Below are positions 1 through 5,656 of a stretch of 5,656 bases of DNA, piece by piece. Positions within the stretch are counted from its first letter, which is position 1; each line of letters begins with the position of its first letter. The notes beneath the pieces are model-generated. The model searched no databases and had not been told where the DNA came from. It was given only the letters and a program-made list of their open reading frames with translations. This stretch comes from Alphaproteobacteria bacterium (GTDB lineage Bacteria > Pseudomonadota > Alphaproteobacteria > Micavibrionales > SZUA-601). Made by a program: the position numbers and the translations under genes. The DNA lies in the NCBI GenBank assembly GCA_003250865.1, contig QKJH01000066.1:1-5656 (forward strand), in the 5' to 3' direction.

Positions 1-687
1 GTCAACCGAACCGGCCATGGTTGAAGTCGGGGAGGAGTGACGGTAGAAGCGGAATGTCATATCCTGTGCTTCACCCAACGTATCATACACGCGCATGGTA
101 CGAGAGAAGTGAGAACTTTCTGTACCGGAGAGCGGATAGATGTATGGGGTTTCGTTTTCATCCAGGTTCAGCGCGATTTCAGCTTGGGTTGTCGGACGGG
201 TAACACCACCAAGGAATGCCACGTTAATCGGTACCAAAGAGCTGATATCAGCACTGGCACCCGGTACGTTACCGTTGGCATCCAGCGGCCACCCCATCAG
301 GTACTTGCCGGCCGTGTTAACCAGATAACCCTGCTGATCCTCGGTAAAGGCACCTGCACGGGTATAGCTGGGTTCGGTCAAATCCGAGCTTTCAGCTGAG
401 TCGGATACAACGAAGAAACCGTTACCTGACAAAGCCAAATCCGTTGTTGAACGGGATTGCTGGATAATACCCTGTTGGTCGATACGCTGCTGCGTGCTGG
501 CGCGAACGGCACCCGGCGCATAAGCGGTTGAACGTGTTTGTGCGGTAATCAATGAAGAAAAGGCCGCTTCGGAACGTTTGTAACCAATGGTATTAACATT
601 GGCAATGTTATCCGAAATCATGCCCATTGCTTGCGATTGTGCACTTAGTGCCGACACACCGGCGAAGAGAGCTCCGTATAAACTCAT
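1..687 (-). CDS. flgE: Flagellar hook protein FlgE, N-terminal 229 residues (3' end outside window)
   Basis: This is the hook subunit, which is exported by the flagellar type III apparatus and polymerised into the hook on the cell surface. I translated the frame by hand from the ATG at 687 to base 1 without a stop; it runs off the window edge. Residues 4-37 are the N-terminal helix of the rod/hook family, ending in DNIANVNTIGYKRSE. The hook-type motifs TTDLALSGNGFFVV (81-94) and YTRAGAF..D..GYLVN (108-124) follow, with GKYLMGW at 127-133. From about residue 150 the sequence enters the FlgE D2 region, with RVYDTLGEAQDMTFRFY at 199-215. The motif order and the position after flgD favour FlgE over FlgF or FlgG, but the C-terminal half is not visible. 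The start is supported by an AAGGAG ribosome site 7 bases upstream. It lies 18 bases after the flgD stop, as the third gene of the fliK-flgD-flgE operon. Confidence 0.95.
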   Translation of the reverse strand, partial: MSLYGALFAGVSALSAQSQAMGMISDNIANVNTIGYKRSEAAFSSLITAQTRSTAYAPGAVRASTQQRIDQQGIIQQSRSTTDLALSGNGFFVVSDSAESSDLTEPSYTRAGAFTEDQQGYLVNTAGKYLMGWPLDANGNVPGASADISSLVPINVAFLGGVTRPTTQAEIALNLDENETPYIYPLSGTESSHFSRTMRVYDTLGEAQDMTFRFYRHSSPTSTMAGSVD

Positions 688-694
688 TGTCTTT

Positions 695-700
695 CTCCTT
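695..700 (-). promoter_or_regulatory. Ribosome binding site of flgE
   Basis: Read on the minus strand this is AAGGAG, ending 7 bases before the flgE ATG at 687. It is the best Shine-Dalgarno match in the window and lies within the 18-base gap after flgD. It fits a very abundant structural protein and fixes the flgE start. Confidence 0.85.
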
Positions 701-705
701 TATAA

Positions 706-1380
706 TTAACTTTTAACTGACAAGACGGTATCGATACCGATAATCATGTCTTGAATACGTAACATGACAGTACCGTCGACTACTTCGACCCCGTCAATAG
801 TGCCGGAAACCATCGTTCCGGTTTGAATAGATTCTTCCTCGTTGTCTACAGCACCAACTTCTACCGTGTAGATGCCGCTTTCAACGGGGTCACCGTCATT
901 GTCAACTCCGTCCCATGTTATTTGGTGTTCGCCGGCGGCTTTCTCGCCATCGGTTGTCCAAAGAACGTTTCCGTCCTGATCGGAAATTGAAATTTTTACT
1001 GTTTTTGCGTTTTCTGCGATGTAGTAGCTCAAATCGAGCGGAGTGCTTCCATCAAAATGGAAATTCTGCCCTTCGTAATTGACTTTTTTGCCGATAAATC
1101 CGACAGCGCCGTTGATGGTGCTGGCTTGGGATAACGACAATAGGCTTTCGAGTTTTTCGTTTTGGGCAATTTGCTGTTCAACCGATGCGAATTGAACAAG
1201 CTGGTTGGTAAAATCTTTTGAGTCCATCGGATTCAAAGGATCCTGGTTTTTAAGCTGTGTGGTCAAAAGGGTCAAAAACTGGTCATAGGTTTGGCCGATG
1301 CTGGTTTTGGCTGCTTCATCGGAGATGCCGCTGCCGGTGGCCAGGCCGCCTAATGAAAGATTTGTTGGTGTAACTGTCAT
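706..1380 (-). CDS. flgD: Flagellar hook assembly protein FlgD (hook cap)
   Basis: FlgD forms the temporary cap at the tip of the growing hook, under which FlgE subunits are inserted. It is exported by the flagellar type III system and discarded when the hook is complete. The 224-residue product has the full family layout. A flexible N-terminal export region covers about residues 1-30. The conserved capping domain is at 31-75, with QFLTLLTTQLKNQDPLNPMD (34-53) and FTNQLVQFASVEQQ (57-70). An Ig-like domain spans about 106-180, with WDGVDNDGDPVESGIYTVEV at 156-175, and a beta-rich C-terminal segment (about 186-220) interleaves with it in known structures. The length is typical. The ATG at 1380 has an AAAGGG purine run 9 bases upstream. 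The gene starts 17 bases after fliK ends and stops 18 bases before flgE, so it is almost certainly cotranscribed with both. Confidence 0.96.
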   Translation of the reverse strand: MTVTPTNLSLGGLATGSGISDEAAKTSIGQTYDQFLTLLTTQLKNQDPLNPMDSKDFTNQLVQFASVEQQIAQNEKLESLLSLSQASTINGAVGFIGKKVNYEGQNFHFDGSTPLDLSYYIAENAKTVKISISDQDGNVLWTTDGEKAAGEHQITWDGVDNDGDPVESGIYTVEVGAVDNEEESIQTGTMVSGTIDGVEVVDGTVMLRIQDMIIGIDTVLSVKS

Positions 1381-1397
1381 TGCATATTACCCTTTCG

Positions 1398-3095
1398 TTA
1401 AACCTTATAATTGACCGAATATTCGCCAATTAGCACATCAGGAGCCAAGGGCATTTCGGTTTCTATGGTGTTATTGTTTTGTGTTGAACCGACACGGTGG
1501 TTGCCGTTCTGGTTCTGAGGTGATGTTTGCGCGTTATTGCCGCCATCGTTCAAATGGAACGATAAGTCTCCGGTATGTGCCTGCAGTCCGGCTTCGTTCA
1601 ACGCTTTTTGCAATTGGTTTGCGTTACGGCTCAGCAGGTTTAGCGTATCGCTGTTATCGGCAAAAACGCTTGCTTTGGCTTTACCGTCTTTTGTCATTTC
1701 CAATTTAACATCTACTTTGCCAAGCTCTTCGGGGTGCAGTTTGATGGTGATGCGTGTATCCCCTTTAACGGCGGCTTTGTATATTTGCATCGACACCTGT
1801 TGCGCAGCCGGTGTAGTGGTGATGCGCGTCAATGTCGTTGTGCCTTTTAGAATATCGGCTTTGGCATTGGCTTGAATAAGCGTATCAGCCGATTTCAGGG
1901 CATCCAATGTATCATCCATCATATCGCCATCGGTTGAATCTGCAGCGGATGGTGTTGCTGTCCCGGTATCGGCATTTGCAGCCAAAGCAGCAGCAAAGCT
2001 GGGTTTTGCCGAAGCATTGTTGTTGGCGCTATTGGCAGCTTTGGCAGCTGTTTTATCACCTTTTGCCGAGGCGTCTAATAGTGTGTCGTCACTATCGTCA
2101 ATATTCTCATTATGCTTGTGTGGTTTGTCCATGTTATCCGTAAGGGATGACGTAGAAGCGTTTGCATTTGAATTAGATAACAAGGTGTTGTCAGTTCCAC
2201 TTTGAACAGTCTTCGGTGCGGGGACAGCCGCGGCAACAACCGTTGTCTCATTGGTGTTGGAATCGGCATTTTCTTCTTCGTTTTCTTCTCCGGCTAAATC
2301 AACAGCAGGAGCTATATTGCCTTCGCCATTTTCCAGTAGAGAATCTGTATTTTCTTCACCGCTATCCGACGGTTCAATAGCGTTCATTGCAGCGGCCAGT
2401 TCTGCTTCGCTTACAACGATTTCATTGTTGTCCGTGTCATTACTGTCCAGTGAGGCAGCAATTTTTTCCAGATTGGCAACAATGCGGTTGATAACGGCAT
2501 TGTTATCCAGCGCTGCTTCGGGCAGGTCGGAATTTGGATTGGCAAATAGCTTTGTCAGCACGACCGGTATGATTATTTTTTTGCCGCCATGCTCAATAAT
2601 AATGGTGTTATCACTATCGTCCTCTTCACTGACGGCTGTAACATCAATTTCCGGATTGACGATTAAATCACGCAATGTGGATAAGGCTTCAATCTGTTCA
2701 TCGCTCAACTCAATCTGACCGTTTTCATTCATTTCAAGAATGGCGGCAGAAAGATCTTTTAAGGCAAGCTTGGCATCTTCACTTAATTCAGAAAGCCTGA
2801 CATCCAGTTCGGCATCGCTTTCTTCACCGGGATTTAAAAATTCTGCAATAGTAACTAAAACCGCATCGCTAGTCGAAAGAAGGGGCCCTGTTTTCTGCGA
2901 AGCTTTGTCGGTAATTTGTTGAAGGTCTTCCTGCGTGCTCTGTAAAGCGGTAATACGAGCCAAAATAAAGTCCATGAAGTTCATGGTTTGGTCGGAAGAA
3001 TTGTCCGTGCTACCGGCAATTTTTTGCGCAAAAGAGTTACCTTGTCCGTTCATACCGGGGACAGCAACCGTAATATTTGATGCGGAATATACCAC
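1398..3095 (-). CDS. fliK: Flagellar hook-length control protein FliK
   Basis: FliK is the secreted ruler that measures the hook. By contacting FlhB it switches the export gate from hook to filament substrates. The 565-residue product is identified by its C-terminal Flg_hook domain at about 433-515, containing LHPEELGKVDVKLEM (453-467, with the hallmark PEELG) and a following helix, LLSRNANQLQKALNEAGLQ (487-505). Everything before it is poorly conserved. Residues 1-235 are acidic and partly helical. Residues 240-430 are low complexity, rich in Ala, Asn, Asp, Ser and Thr, with acidic clusters such as EENEEENADS (270-279). This is usual for FliK, whose middle evolves fast. The C-terminal tail (516-545) is rich in Asn and Gln. 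The start is a GTG with a GAGG site 5 bases upstream; the next in-frame ATG is codon 15. It is the first gene of the hook operon, behind a sigma-54 promoter. Confidence 0.93.
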   Translation of the reverse strand: MVYSASNITVAVPGMNGQGNSFAQKIAGSTDNSSDQTMNFMDFILARITALQSTQEDLQQITDKASQKTGPLLSTSDAVLVTIAEFLNPGEESDAELDVRLSELSEDAKLALKDLSAAILEMNENGQIELSDEQIEALSTLRDLIVNPEIDVTAVSEEDDSDNTIIIEHGGKKIIIPVVLTKLFANPNSDLPEAALDNNAVINRIVANLEKIAASLDSNDTDNNEIVVSEAELAAAMNAIEPSDSGEENTDSLLENGEGNIAPAVDLAGEENEEENADSNTNETTVVAAAVPAPKTVQSGTDNTLLSNSNANASTSSLTDNMDKPHKHNENIDDSDDTLLDASAKGDKTAAKAANSANNNASAKPSFAAALAANADTGTATPSAADSTDGDMMDDTLDALKSADTLIQANAKADILKGTTTLTRITTTPAAQQVSMQIYKAAVKGDTRITIKLHPEELGKVDVKLEMTKDGKAKASVFADNSDTLNLLSRNANQLQKALNEAGLQAHTGDLSFHLNDGGNNAQTSPQNQNGNHRVGSTQNNNTIETEMPLAPDVLIGEYSVNYKV

Positions 3096-3100
3096 GTAAA

Positions 3101-3104
3101 CCTC
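3101..3104 (-). promoter_or_regulatory. Ribosome binding site supporting the GTG start of fliK
   Basis: On the minus strand this reads GAGG (within ACGAGGT), leaving 5 bases before the GTG at 3095. Its spacing selects the GTG over the first in-frame ATG, which is 14 codons further on. Confidence 0.7.
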
Positions 3105-3155
3105 GTATTATCAGGGTTTTCAACAATTTTTCTTCTTTTACCACGTGACTTCTGT

Positions 3156-3170
3156 CATCAAGTAATGATG
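3156..3170. repeat. Short inverted repeat at the presumed fliK transcription start
   Basis: CATCA (3156-3160) and TGATG (3166-3170) are perfect 5-base inverted arms around a 5-base centre. The element abuts the -12 box of the sigma-54 promoter and covers the expected start point near 3158. It could be a small operator or just chance, since 5-base arms are common. No U-tract follows on the minus strand, so it is not an intrinsic terminator for ftsX. Confidence 0.25.
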
Positions 3171-3184
3171 CAATCACTGTGCCA
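3169..3184 (-). promoter_or_regulatory. Sigma-54 (RpoN) -24/-12 promoter of the fliK-flgD-flgE operon
   Basis: The minus strand reads TGGCAC-AGTGA-TTGCA, matching the RpoN consensus TGGCAC-N5-TTGCW at every defined base. The GG and GC doublets have the required spacing. With the -12 C at 3170, transcription would start near 3158, giving an untranslated leader of about 62 bases before the fliK GTG at 3095. The site lies in the 113-base gap between ftsX and fliK, which separates the hook operon from the division genes. Sigma-54 control of hook genes is well established in Caulobacter (activator FlbD) and in many other flagellated bacteria. I did not identify an activator-binding enhancer; it could lie in the 3' end of ftsX or downstream. 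Confidence 0.85.
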
Positions 3185-3208
3185 AAATTGCTGAGTGGCG
3201 ACAAAAAA

Positions 3209-4144
3209 TTACGGAAGTTTTTTCAAGGCACGCATTACGGTAATACGGGCGGATACCATGGCGACCAGAACACCGATAATCGGGACAAAGACCAGAGCGA
3301 ACCATTGCAATGCTGATAATGAATAGTCGGGGAGCAGTGCCTCTTTCACACCGCTGCCGATGAGGGCGGCGCAGGCCAGTGTGATAATGGCCAGTAAAAA
3401 GCCGGTACCGCCTGCGACCATGGATAAATGGCCTGATTGGCGTTCAAATTGCGAAGCGATATAGGCATCATCCGCCCCCATGATATGGAGAAGATGCACT
3501 TCATCCCGGTGTATGGCCAGACGTGAACGGGCGGCGCCGGATACGGATGAAATGGCCGTGACAATAATAATGAGTCCCAAACCCAGAACGACGAAGCGAA
3601 TGGATTGTACCAAGGACTGCATGTCTTCCAGCCATTTTTTGTGGGTATCCAGCGAGGCATTGGCAAAAAACTCGGTAGCATTGTTATTGATGGCTTTTAT
3701 GTCGGTATCTGTCAATTCGGCATTAAGCGTAATGGCCACCAAAGCGGGCAGGGGAATCTCTTTTGATACATTATCAATCCCGAGCCATGGGGCAATCAGG
3801 GCATCCATTTCCTCTTGCGAGAGTTTTTGGGCGCTGTCAATAGTATCAATGCCGTTCAACCTGGCAATGAGTTTATCAAAGGCATCTTTCTGTTTGTCTT
3901 TTGACATACCGGAGAGGTCGCTGCTGGGAATTTCCAGTGTCGCCTGAAGGGCAAGTCCATCCGTCCAACGTGCGGTGACGGCTGATAGGGCAAAAAACAA
4001 AGCAACAATGATGGTAGCCAAATAAACCATCATGGACATGACCCAAACGACAAAGCCTGTACCGCTGCTGCGGTTAAGCGGCAAGTCATAACGTTTGTCC
4101 TTACCGCGCAGTTTTATCCAGAATTTTTGCAATTTGGCCAACAT
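3209..4144 (-). CDS. ftsX: Cell division protein FtsX, permease-like partner of FtsE
   Basis: FtsX is the inner-membrane half of the FtsEX complex. This type-VII ABC system transmits ATP hydrolysis in the cytoplasm to peptidoglycan hydrolase activators in the periplasm at the septum; it is not thought to transport a substrate. The 311-residue protein shows the family topology. A basic cytoplasmic N-terminus (1-28) precedes TM1 at about 30-56. A periplasmic domain of some 125 residues (57-181) follows, then TM2 at about 182-204, TM3 at about 238-263 and TM4 at about 278-302, with a short basic tail (RALKKLP). The loop between TM2 and TM3 holds the conserved DEVHLLHIMGADDAYIASQF (214-233), corresponding to the segment that couples to the ATPase. 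The ATG at 4144 lies 9 bases after the ftsE stop. It has only a weak ribosome site, so translational coupling is likely. No intrinsic terminator follows the gene. Confidence 0.93.
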   Translation of the reverse strand: MLAKLQKFWIKLRGKDKRYDLPLNRSSGTGFVVWVMSMMVYLATIIVALFFALSAVTARWTDGLALQATLEIPSSDLSGMSKDKQKDAFDKLIARLNGIDTIDSAQKLSQEEMDALIAPWLGIDNVSKEIPLPALVAITLNAELTDTDIKAINNNATEFFANASLDTHKKWLEDMQSLVQSIRFVVLGLGLIIIVTAISSVSGAARSRLAIHRDEVHLLHIMGADDAYIASQFERQSGHLSMVAGGTGFLLAIITLACAALIGSGVKEALLPDYSLSALQWFALVFVPIIGVLVAMVSARITVMRALKKLP

Positions 4145-4153
4145 GTCGTGCTC

Positions 4154-4831
4154 TTATCCCCTTCCGTTTGTTCCGGGGATATAATGCAATGTCCCGTCAG
4201 ACAGGTGAAGCTGGGGATGCCCCAATTCGTGCACCATATTTAGATTGTGGGTGGCTACAACAATTGTTGTTCCCATACGGTTAAGCTCGTCAAACAGATA
4301 CATCAGGCGCATACCAATCTGATCGTCAAGGTTACCGGTCGGCTCATCCGCCAGCAAGAGACGTGGGCGGTTGATGACAGCGCGAGCAATGGCAATACGC
4401 TGTTTCTGGCCACCTGACAAGGTTGGTGGTGTTGATTTCAAATAGTCACCCAGTCCTACCCAGGCAAGCAGCTCGGTTACCTGTTGTTTGATTTCCTGTT
4501 CCGGTCGTCCGATAATGCGTAAGGGAAGAGCGACATTATCAAAGGCGCTTAAGTGGTCAAGTAGACGAAAATCCTGAAATACCACACCGACATAGCGCCG
4601 TAATTTTATCAGGTCATTACGGCTTTGCTCGTGAATAAGCTTGTTAAACATGGTCAAACGCCCGCGTGTCGGACGGCGACCCATATAGAGTAAATTCATC
4701 AAAGATGTTTTCCCCGCACCGGATTTTCCGGTCAAAAAGTGGAACGAGCCCTTGTTGAGGTTGAAGGAAATGTCCTGCAAAACCTCGGGACCGGTACCGT
4801 AGCGTAATCCTATATTTTCAAAATGTATCAT
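4154..4831 (-). CDS. ftsE: Cell division ATP-binding protein FtsE
   Basis: FtsE is the cytoplasmic ATPase that drives FtsX and links the complex to the FtsZ ring. The 225-residue product is full length and has an intact ABC nucleotide-binding domain. It contains Walker A GKSGAGKT (35-42), the Q-loop in VFQDF (Q86), signature LSGGQ (138-142) followed by KQRIAIARA, Walker B LLLADEP (158-164, catalytic E163), the D-loop NLD (167-169) and the switch His in VATHN (H195). The FtsE-like N-terminus MIHFENIGLRYG and the adjacent ftsX distinguish it from LolD or MacB-type ATPases. The start is firm: the frame has a TAA 15 bases before the ATG, with no start codon between. There is, however, no recognisable Shine-Dalgarno sequence upstream. 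It heads the ftsE-ftsX pair, with a promoter candidate 43-72 bases upstream. Confidence 0.96.
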   Translation of the reverse strand: MIHFENIGLRYGTGPEVLQDISFNLNKGSFHFLTGKSGAGKTSLMNLLYMGRRPTRGRLTMFNKLIHEQSRNDLIKLRRYVGVVFQDFRLLDHLSAFDNVALPLRIIGRPEQEIKQQVTELLAWVGLGDYLKSTPPTLSGGQKQRIAIARAVINRPRLLLADEPTGNLDDQIGMRLMYLFDELNRMGTTIVVATHNLNMVHELGHPQLHLSDGTLHYIPGTNGRG

Positions 4832-4868
4832 GCGCCGATTTGCGGGTTAAAAGTAAAATGGGATGTGT

Positions 4869-4873
4869 GAGTC
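4869..4873. promoter_or_regulatory. GANTC (CcrM-type methylation) site at the ftsE start region
   Basis: GAGTC (GACTC on the minus strand) lies one base downstream of the candidate -10 box of ftsE. GANTC is the target of the cell-cycle methylase CcrM in Alphaproteobacteria, where such sites in promoters of division genes can alter transcription. The motif is short and several copies occur in the coding sequences of this window, so a functional role is only inferred. Confidence 0.3.
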
Positions 4874-4903
4874 ACTATAGACAAAAAAAGGGGGGCTTTT
4901 CAA
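4874..4903 (-). promoter_or_regulatory. Candidate sigma-70 promoter of ftsE-ftsX
   Basis: On the minus strand TTGAAA (4903-4898) and TATAGT (4879-4874) are separated by 18 bases. Each differs from the -35 or -10 consensus at one position. Transcription would start near 4867, giving a leader of about 36 bases before the ftsE ATG. It lies downstream of the intrinsic terminator of the preceding gene, where ftsEX needs its own promoter. The spacer is mostly two homopolymers on the minus strand, C6 followed by T7. Confidence 0.55.
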
Positions 4904-4950
4904 TGGATGATACGTGATAAGACAATAAAATAATAATTGTTGGTTTCATA

Positions 4951-4986
4951 AAAAAAAGAGCCGTTCGTGACGGCTCTCTCTTTTTT
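4951..4986 (-). terminator. Intrinsic terminator of the gene upstream of ftsE, symmetrical (possibly bidirectional)
   Basis: AGAGCCGT (4957-4964) and ACGGCTCT (4970-4977) form a perfect 8-base-pair GC-rich stem with a 5-base loop. On the minus strand the stem is followed by seven T (opposite A 4957-4951), so it terminates the gene ending at 5005, beginning 27 bases past its stop. On the plus strand six T (4981-4986) follow after three bases, so it could also block antisense transcription. No plus-strand gene ends here. Confidence 0.9.
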
Positions 4987-5004
4987 CATGGAACAACACC
5001 ATCA

Positions 5005-5656
5005 TTACATAGCGGGTTCGGCTTCCCTTTGGAGGATGAGGCGGCCTTCCTCGCGTGCCTCACGGATAGCATCGGCAGTGATGCCCATTTCTTCTTTTTG
5101 TTTCAGAAATTCTTTTTGCGTGTCCGTCGAACCATTTTGGGTCGTAATTTCTTTGATTTCCTGTTTTATCGTGGCAAGGGCGTGGAATTCCCGGAACACG
5201 GCCTGTGTTTGTTCTTGCTTTTCGAAGGGAAGTTTTGCAATCAACTCTTCCATCGACAAATTTCGCGGTTCTGTACGGCCGGCATCAATATCTTCTTGTT
5301 GTATCAATTCGGTCTGTTCTTTGGAAAGAACAGTTCTATTCAGCTTTTCCCCAGTATTTTTAAGGGAGGTGTTAATTTCACGCTCCAAAACACGTAATTC
5401 GGGAGCGTCTCCTTTAAGATAAATATTGCTCTGGGCAAGATGTTTTTGCATTTCATTGGTAATGCTTTTTTTCATCTGGAAAAGCTTTTTGCTCCGCGTG
5501 CTATATTTGGATTTATCCGATTTCTTATTATATTCTTCAACATCTTCATCGGTCGGCATATAAAGCTTGTTCTGAATTTCCAGGCCCATCATCTCGGCGA
5601 CTTCCTGAATAATTCGGCGGTCATCGAAAGAACCGGTAGTGCGCATTTTGGTTTTA
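5005..5656 (-). CDS. Unidentified charged, mainly helical protein (probably 5'-truncated by the window edge)
   Basis: I do not recognise this protein. The frame ends at TAA 5007-5005 and is open to the window edge. The first visible ATG is at 5646 (213 residues from there), but it has no ribosome site in the bases before it (AAAACCAAA), so translation probably starts further upstream. The product is hydrophilic and rich in Glu, Gln, Lys and Arg. It has no visible Cys or Trp, no signal peptide and no membrane segment. Counted from 5646, long helix-prone, possibly coiled-coil stretches lie at about 56-70, 82-120 and 141-170. A short charged helix at 189-208 is followed by the tail EAEPAM. A strong terminator directly follows, so it belongs to a separate transcription unit from ftsEX. 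It could be a cytoplasmic structural or DNA-associated protein, but the sequence gives no specific function. Coding is supported by length, composition and the terminator. Confidence 0.7.
   Translation of the reverse strand, partial: KTKMRTTGSFDDRRIIQEVAEMMGLEIQNKLYMPTDEDVEEYNKKSDKSKYSTRSKKLFQMKKSITNEMQKHLAQSNIYLKGDAPELRVLEREINTSLKNTGEKLNRTVLSKEQTELIQQEDIDAGRTEPRNLSMEELIAKLPFEKQEQTQAVFREFHALATIKQEIKEITTQNGSTDTQKEFLKQKEEMGITADAIREAREEGRLILQREAEPAM

Noticed and set aside
37..399. Plus-strand open frames of 60 to 120 codons at the left end
   Set aside because: They are antisense to flgE, whose family motifs are continuous through the region.
706..716. Two TTAA boxes before flgE considered as a CtrA site
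   Set aside because: The spacing between the boxes is 3 bases rather than the 7 of the CtrA consensus, and the site lies at the 3' end of flgD within an operon.
2251..2718. Plus-strand open frame of 155 codons, Ser-rich
   Set aside because: It lies wholly antisense to fliK. Its serine/alanine richness is the expected mirror of the Asp/Glu/Ala/Asn-rich FliK codons, and there is no ribosome site or family motif.
3142..3147. CACGTG palindrome in the fliK leader
   Set aside because: A single 6-base palindrome is too short to support an operator call. It pairs only loosely with the other dyads nearby.
3480..3947. Plus-strand open frame of 155 codons
   Set aside because: It is antisense to ftsX, which has clear family motifs and topology. 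The product resembles no known family.
4883..4900. A7-G6-CTTTT considered as a second terminator hairpin
   Set aside because: It would give only a 5-base AT-rich stem around a G loop. This is too weak, and the region fits better as a promoter spacer.
4967..5422. Plus-strand open frames of 151 and 122 codons antisense to the unidentified gene
   Set aside because: The first starts inside the terminator hairpin. Both have odd Cys/Phe/Ser-rich compositions typical of antisense reading, while the minus-strand frame has a plausible soluble protein composition and a terminator placed for it.

Overview
The window looks like chromosomal DNA from an alphaproteobacterium with moderate GC content, possibly Rhodospirillales-like. 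The taxonomic guess is inference. It rests on the look of the FtsX N-terminus, the presence of ftsEX, and a flagellar hook operon behind a sigma-54-type promoter. All recognisable genes are on the minus strand and are transcribed from high to low coordinates. The plus-strand open frames are shadows of these genes. There is no rRNA, tRNA, CRISPR array, insertion sequence or other mobile element, and no gene-free stretch longer than about 175 bases.

Read in the direction of transcription, the window opens with an unrecognised, charged, largely helical protein (5646 to 5005, probably beginning outside the window). It ends at a strong intrinsic terminator (about 4951-4986). Next is a 120-base region with a sigma-70-like promoter candidate (4874-4903) and a GANTC site at its presumed start point. 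The cell-division pair follows: ftsE (4831-4154) and ftsX (4144-3209), only 9 bases apart. FtsE is the cytoplasmic ATPase and FtsX the four-helix membrane partner of the complex that controls septal cell-wall hydrolysis.

The 113-base gap after ftsX holds a near-perfect sigma-54 (-24/-12) promoter (3169-3184). It drives a tightly packed hook-assembly operon: fliK (3095-1398, GTG start, hook-length control), flgD (1380-706, hook cap) and the first 229 codons of flgE (687-1, hook protein, running off the window). These three act in sequence on one structure. FlgD caps the growing hook, FlgE is polymerised beneath it, and FliK measures the hook and triggers the export switch to filament subunits.

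I see no clearly novel system. The points most worth a second look are the sigma-54 promoter, the unidentified gene upstream of ftsE, and the ftsE promoter region with its homopolymer spacer and GANTC site.
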